Assembly (NCBI GenBank): GCA_035649575.1
Contig: DASRJH010000279.1
Location: 1-17,004, forward strand
DNA from: DASVAL01 sp035649575
GTDB taxonomy: Bacteria; Planctomycetota; UBA1135; UBA2386
Direction of reading: 5' to 3'
Length of the DNA: 17,004 nt
The translations under genes and the position numbers were made by a program. Shown piece after piece: positions 13,160 through 17,004 of this stretch. Below the pieces are notes generated by a model. The model was not told the origin of the DNA. It searched no databases and saw only the letters and a list, made by a program, of their open reading frames with translations. Every line of letters begins with the position of its first letter. Position 1 is the stretch's first letter.

Positions 13160-14380
13160 TTGGACCTGTCGCTCTGCGTCTTCGTGCTCGTCTACACGGT
13201 CATGATGCTCGGCCGGGCTCCGGGTCTCCGCATCGACCGCACGGCAGCCGCTCTGCTCGGCGCGATCGTGGTGCTCGCGGGTGGCGCCGTGTCGAGTGCG
13301 GCCGCCTGGCAGTCGATCGACTTCGGCACGATCGGTCTGTTGTTCGGGATGATGCTGGTCTCGGCCCAGTTCCGGCTCTCGGGGTTCTACTCGCACCTCA
13401 CGCGCTGGCTCGCGATGCGGCCGACCTCGCCGCGCCGGCTCCTGTTCGAGCTCGTCGTCACGGTCGGCGTGCTCTCGGCGCTGCTGACCAACGACGTCGT
13501 CTGCCTCGCGGTCGCGCCGGTGCTCGTCGACGTCTGCGTCCAGCGACGTCTCGATCCCGTGCCGTTCCTGCTCGGCCTCGCGGCCGCTGCCAACGTCGGC
13601 TCGGCGGCGACGCTGATCGGCAATCCGCAGAACATGCTGATCGGGCAGTCCCTCGACTTGCCGTTCGCGACCTACCTGCTCGACGGCGCTCTGCCGGCCG
13701 CGCTCGGTCTGTTCGTCGTGTGGTGGATCCTTGCGCGTGCTCATTCCGACCGCTTTGCGCGCGAGCTCGCGATCGCCCGCCCACCGGAGCAGCCGTTCGA
13801 TCGCTGGCAGAGCGGCAAGGGCCTCGCCGTGCTGGGGCTCCTGACCGCGGGGCTGCTGTTCGCGCCGATGGCACGCGAAGTGCAGGCGCTGCTGGCCGGC
13901 GGTGTGTTGCTGGTGTCGCGGCGTCTGTCGAGCCACACGCTGCTCGGCCTCGTCGACTGGCAGCTGCTGGTCCTGTTCGCGGGTCTGTTCGTCTGCAACT
14001 ACGCGTTCCAGCAGGCCGGCCATGCGACGGCCGGCTTCGACTGGCTGCACGCGCACGGGCTCGAGTTCCGGGATCCCGCAGCGTTGTTCGCCGCGAGTGT
14101 CGTCGGTTCGAACGTCGTCTCCAACGTGCCGCTGACGATGCTGCTGCTGCCGGTCGCCGAGCACCCGCAAGCCGGTGCGATCCTCGCGCTCGCGACCACG
14201 CTGGCCGGCAACCTGCTACTCGTCGGATCGATCGCCAACCTGATCGTCGTGGAGCAGGCCCTGCGTCTCGGCGTCCGGCCGCAGGACCGCAGCTGGGTCG
14301 TCGAGCACTTGCGCACGGGCGTGCCGATCACGCTGATCACGTTGACGATCGCCGCGTTCTGGCTCTGGCTCCGCAGCTGA
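13160..14380 (+). CDS. SLC13/ArsB-like anion permease
   Basis: A polytopic inner-membrane transporter of the ion-transporter superfamily (about 406 aa, 10-11 hydrophobic segments). The two inverted-repeat halves each carry a diagnostic loop: SALLTNDVVCLAVAPVLVDV then NVGSAATLIGNPQNMLIGQ in the first, and GSNVVSNVPLTMLLLP then NLLLVGSIANLIVVEQA in the second. The GNPQN phrase is closer to YbiR-like members than to ArsB. The substrate is unknown; inorganic or organic anions, or Na+/H+ exchange, are possible. The start is uncertain: TTG at 13160 gives a natural N-terminus (MDLSLCVFVLVYTVMML). GTG at 13046 would add 38 polar residues, and ATG at 13202 would clip the first helix. Confidence 0.82.
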   Translation: MDLSLCVFVLVYTVMMLGRAPGLRIDRTAAALLGAIVVLAGGAVSSAAAWQSIDFGTIGLLFGMMLVSAQFRLSGFYSHLTRWLAMRPTSPRRLLFELVVTVGVLSALLTNDVVCLAVAPVLVDVCVQRRLDPVPFLLGLAAAANVGSAATLIGNPQNMLIGQSLDLPFATYLLDGALPAALGLFVVWWILARAHSDRFARELAIARPPEQPFDRWQSGKGLAVLGLLTAGLLFAPMAREVQALLAGGVLLVSRRLSSHTLLGLVDWQLLVLFAGLFVCNYAFQQAGHATAGFDWLHAHGLEFRDPAALFAASVVGSNVVSNVPLTMLLLPVAEHPQAGAILALATTLAGNLLLVGSIANLIVVEQALRLGVRPQDRSWVVEHLRTGVPITLITLTIAAFWLWLRS

Positions 14381-14408
14381 ACCCCGGACAGTCGGCGCTG
14401 CTGACCGC

Positions 14409-15608
14409 TCACTCCGCGCGCAGCGCTTCGATCGGGTCGAGCAACGCCGCACGGTGCGCGGGCAGTACGCCGGCGCCGAGGCCGATCGCGAGCGAGACCC
14501 CCTCGGCCAGCACGAGGTGCCACGGCGTGACGGCCACGGGCAGGGCCGGCACGAACGCGTGCAGCAACCACGCCGCGCCAGCGCCAACTACCAGACCCGC
14601 AGTGCCGCCGAGCGTCGCGAGCGCGGCCGCTTCGCCGAGGAACAGCCATCGCAGCTGGGCCCGCGTCGCCCCGATCGCGCGCAGCAGCCCGATCTCCGCG
14701 ACGCGTTCGCGCAGCGCGATGCTCATGATCGTGAGGATGCCGACGCCGCCGACGATCAGCGAGATGCCGCCCAGCGCCGCGACTGCGAACGTGAGCACGC
14801 CGAGCACCGAACCGAGCACGTCGAGCATCTGTTGCTGCGCCGTGATCGTGCAGTCGTCGACGCCGTGGCGCGCGATCAGCGTGCGCCGCACGGCGGCCGT
14901 GACCTCGTCGACGACGCCTTCGTTCGAGAACAGCACGTCGATCTGCATGAGGCCCTCGCGGTCGAACAGCTCGAGGCCGCGTCCGACCGGTAGGTAGACC
15001 GCGTCGTCGAGGTCGAAGCCGAGGAACTGTCCCTTCGGCGCCATCACGCCGATCACGCGATAGCGATCGCCGCCGATCCGCACGACCTCCCCGAGCGCAT
15101 TCTGGTCGCCGTAGAGCTCGCGCCACAGCTTGTGACCGAGCACCGCGAACGCACGCGCGTTGCGCGGCTCGTCGGGAGGGAGGAACCGCCCGCTCGCCAC
15201 TTCGAACCGCCACACGTCGGGCATCGTCGAGCCGACCGCGTTCGCGATCGCGCGGCGGCTGCGCCCACCCGCCTCGACGGCCACGTTGCCGAACACGGAC
15301 GGGCAGACGCCGCGCACGTGTGGCAGCGTCGCGAGCGCCTCGGCGTCTTCGAGCGACAACGGCCGCACGCTGTTGATCATCGAGCCCGACAGCCCGAGCG
15401 TCGTCTTGCGGCCAGGGCTCACCTGCAGCAGGTTCGTCCCGAACTGCGTGAACTCCTGCAGCACGAAGCGCTGCAACCCGGTGCCCAGCGAAGTCAGCAG
15501 CACCACGGCCGCGATGCCCACCGCGATGCCGAGCGCCGTCAGCAGCGAACGCACGGGCTGACTGCGCACGGCCGAGAACGCGAACGCGACGGCGTCGTTG
15601 GAGCGCAT
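14409..15608 (-). CDS. MacB/FtsX-type ABC transporter permease
   Basis: A 399-residue permease of the MacB family. One N-terminal membrane helix (PVRSLLTALGIAVGIAAVVLL, about 17-37) is followed by a periplasmic MacB_PCD domain of about 220 residues and then three C-terminal helices forming the FtsX domain. The cytoplasmic loop LLRAIGATRAQLRWLFLGEA and the terminal LLDPIEALRAE are family hallmarks. The start at 15608 lies one base after the stop of the upstream permease, with GAGGCGGTGAG just before it. It pairs with the paralogous permease and the ATPase upstream to make a probable exporter or lipoprotein-release-type mechanotransmitter. Substrate unknown. No adaptor protein is in the window. 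Convergent with the anion permease (28-base gap). Confidence 0.9.
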   Translation of the reverse strand: MRSNDAVAFAFSAVRSQPVRSLLTALGIAVGIAAVVLLTSLGTGLQRFVLQEFTQFGTNLLQVSPGRKTTLGLSGSMINSVRPLSLEDAEALATLPHVRGVCPSVFGNVAVEAGGRSRRAIANAVGSTMPDVWRFEVASGRFLPPDEPRNARAFAVLGHKLWRELYGDQNALGEVVRIGGDRYRVIGVMAPKGQFLGFDLDDAVYLPVGRGLELFDREGLMQIDVLFSNEGVVDEVTAAVRRTLIARHGVDDCTITAQQQMLDVLGSVLGVLTFAVAALGGISLIVGGVGILTIMSIALRERVAEIGLLRAIGATRAQLRWLFLGEAAALATLGGTAGLVVGAGAAWLLHAFVPALPVAVTPWHLVLAEGVSLAIGLGAGVLPAHRAALLDPIEALRAE

Positions 15609-15609
15609 C

Positions 15610-16812
15610 TCACCGCCTCGCGAGGGCCGTGACCGGGTCGAGCCGCGCGGCGCGAGCCGCGGGGGCCGTCCCGAACACGAGGCCACAACCGACGGCCACG
15701 AGCAGCGCCGCGGCAGCGGCCCACCACGGCACGCCAGGCCGCAGCACGGGCGCAAAATGTGGCAGCAGCCGGCTCGTCGCTTCGCCGAGCAGGAGACCCG
15801 CGCAGCCGCCGCCGAGCGACAAGAGCAACGCTTCGCCGAGGAACAGCCGCCGCACCGTCACCGCCTCCGCGCCGAGCGCCATGAGCAGGCCGACCTCGGC
15901 GCGCCGCTGCGTCACCGCGACGACCATCACGTTCATGACCAGGATGCCCGCGACGACGAGGCTGATCGCCGCGATGCCGGCGACCGCCAGCGTCAGCGCG
16001 CGCAGGATGCCGTCGAACGTCGAGGACAGCGCATCCTGCGTGATCACCGTGACGTCGTTCTCGCCTTCGTGGCGCTCGGTCAGGATGCGTTCGACGTCGG
16101 CCACCGCGCGCGGCACGGCGGCCTTGCTCGTCGCTTCGATGATCACGCGGAACAGGCCGGGGCTGTCGAACAGCGCCTGCGCGGCCACGACGGGCAGCAC
16201 GACCATCTCGTCGAGGTCGGTGCCGAGCGACATGCCGCCCGAAGCCAGCACGCCGGCGACGCGGTAACGCCGGTCGCCGACGCGCACGAACTCGCCGATC
16301 GGGTTCTGCTCGCCGAACAGCTCGTTGCGCACCGTGGCCCCGAGCACGCAGACGGCCCCGCCGGCCGCGTGATCGTCCGCCAGGAACCGGCCCATCGCGA
16401 GCGCGAGGCGCCGCACGGGCAGCAGCTCGGCCGTCGAGCCGAGCACCGTTGTTTCGCGCGAACGGTTGCCGAACGCGACCACCGCGCCGCCCACGACCAC
16501 CGGTGCGAGCCGGCGCACGGCCGGGCTTCGCTTGACCGCCTGCGCGTCGTCGAGCGTCAGGTCGCGCGAGGTCTCGCCGAGCAGCGGCGGCGCCGAACCG
16601 GTCGTCTCGCTGCGGCCCGGCAGCACGATCACGAGGTTCGTGCCGAGCGCGTCGAACTGGCCCACGACGTAGTGGCGCGCGGCTTCGCCGAGCCACGTGA
16701 GCACGACGACGCCGGCGGTGCCGATCGCCATCGCGAGCGCGATCAGGAGCGTGCGCGTGGGCTGCGAACGCAGGCTCTGCACGCAGAAGCCGACGCGGTC
16801 GACGAGCCTCAT
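15610..16812 (-). CDS. MacB/FtsX-type ABC transporter permease, paralogue of its neighbour
   Basis: A 400-residue permease with the same layout as the next gene: an N-terminal helix (RTLLIALAMAIGTAGVVVLTW), a periplasmic MacB_PCD domain, and three C-terminal helices with loop LLMALGAEAVTVRRLFLGEA and terminal ARLDPVTALARR. Shared positions with the downstream paralogue include SQPxRTLL, QFxxxGTNL, PGRxxT, GRFLxxD and QNxxGExVRxG, indicating tandem duplication and divergence. The ATG at 16812 overlaps the ATPase stop by 4 bases (ATGA) and has GAGGAG 6 bases upstream. A heterodimer with the neighbour, driven by the ATPase, is the simplest reading. Confidence 0.9.
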   Translation of the reverse strand: MRLVDRVGFCVQSLRSQPTRTLLIALAMAIGTAGVVVLTWLGEAARHYVVGQFDALGTNLVIVLPGRSETTGSAPPLLGETSRDLTLDDAQAVKRSPAVRRLAPVVVGGAVVAFGNRSRETTVLGSTAELLPVRRLALAMGRFLADDHAAGGAVCVLGATVRNELFGEQNPIGEFVRVGDRRYRVAGVLASGGMSLGTDLDEMVVLPVVAAQALFDSPGLFRVIIEATSKAAVPRAVADVERILTERHEGENDVTVITQDALSSTFDGILRALTLAVAGIAAISLVVAGILVMNVMVVAVTQRRAEVGLLMALGAEAVTVRRLFLGEALLLSLGGGCAGLLLGEATSRLLPHFAPVLRPGVPWWAAAAALLVAVGCGLVFGTAPAARAARLDPVTALARR

Positions 16813-17004
16813 GACGGCTCCTCGCCACGTTCGGGCCCGAGGCCCTGGCCGACGTCGCCGACGAGACAACCGTCGTCCATGCGCAGGCGCCGGTGCGCGC
16901 GCGCGCCGAGCTCCTGGTCGTGCGTGACGACGATCAGCGTGATGCCACCGTCGTGCAGTTGCTCGAGGATGCGCACGACCTCGTGGCCCGTCGTGCGGTC
17001 GAGG
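16809..17004 (-). CDS. ABC transporter ATPase, C-terminal fragment at window edge
   Basis: Only the last 64 complete codons lie in the window. They read LDRTTGHEVVRILEQL, then GGITLIVVTHDQELGARAHRR, then a Gly/Glu-rich tail ending RGEEPS. The initial LD with following RTTG corresponds to the end of Walker B and the D-loop (ALDRTTG-like), and VTHD is the H-loop. This spacing matches MacB/LolD-type ATPases. The stop overlaps the first permease start by 4 bases, so it is the upstream gene of the same leftward operon. Walker A and the signature motif lie beyond the window. Confidence 0.9.
   Translation of the reverse strand, partial: LDRTTGHEVVRILEQLHDGGITLIVVTHDQELGARAHRRLRMDDGCLVGDVGQGLGPERGEEPS

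Noticed and set aside
1..17004. CRISPR arrays, tRNA, rRNA, insertion sequences, phage genes
   Set aside because: No regularly spaced repeats, cloverleaf, rRNA core sequence, transposase or integrase motif was recognised on either strand.

Overview
This is a high-GC, gene-dense bacterial window, most likely from a planctomycete (Planctomycetota). The lineage call is an inference. It rests on an ECF sigma factor fused through a membrane helix to carboxypeptidase-regulatory-like repeats, on small secreted proteins of a type common in that phylum, and on the overall base composition. No rRNA, tRNA, CRISPR array, insertion sequence or phage gene was seen, and no intergenic stretch exceeds about 270 bases.

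Positions 1-4665 are a phosphate-uptake locus. pstS-pstC-pstA-pstB run leftward, with pstB cut by the window edge. phoU runs rightward from the same intergenic region instead of following pstB. That region (3739-4005) carries two sets of 11-bp-phased direct repeats resembling PHO boxes, one reading toward pstS and one toward phoU. This suggests that one response regulator controls both arms.

Positions 4666-9052 hold a rightward cluster that looks like copper or other soft-metal handling in the cell envelope. It encodes a secreted cysteine-rich protein, a secreted protein with three TRASH/YHS-like repeats, a tiny Pro-rich lipoprotein, a CusC/TolC-like outer-membrane lipoprotein and a Tat-exported two-domain multicopper oxidase. 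Several genes overlap or abut. No RND pump, adaptor, P-type ATPase or regulator is present in the window. The cluster ends in two consecutive hairpins.

Positions 9053-12582 hold two small uncharacterised genes, a possible decayed protease fragment on the opposite strand, and the large sigma-factor/membrane/carboxypeptidase-regulatory fusion. A small secreted protein (12621-13040, leftward) is divergent from an SLC13/ArsB-like anion permease (13160-14380, rightward).

Positions 14409-17004 hold a leftward MacB-type ABC exporter operon. It consists of the end of an ATPase gene followed by two tandem paralogous FtsX-like permeases with overlapping or abutting ends.

The strongest candidate for something under-described is the pump-less metal cluster at 4781-8998, followed by the membrane-tethered sigma factor fusion and the bidirectional PHO-box region.
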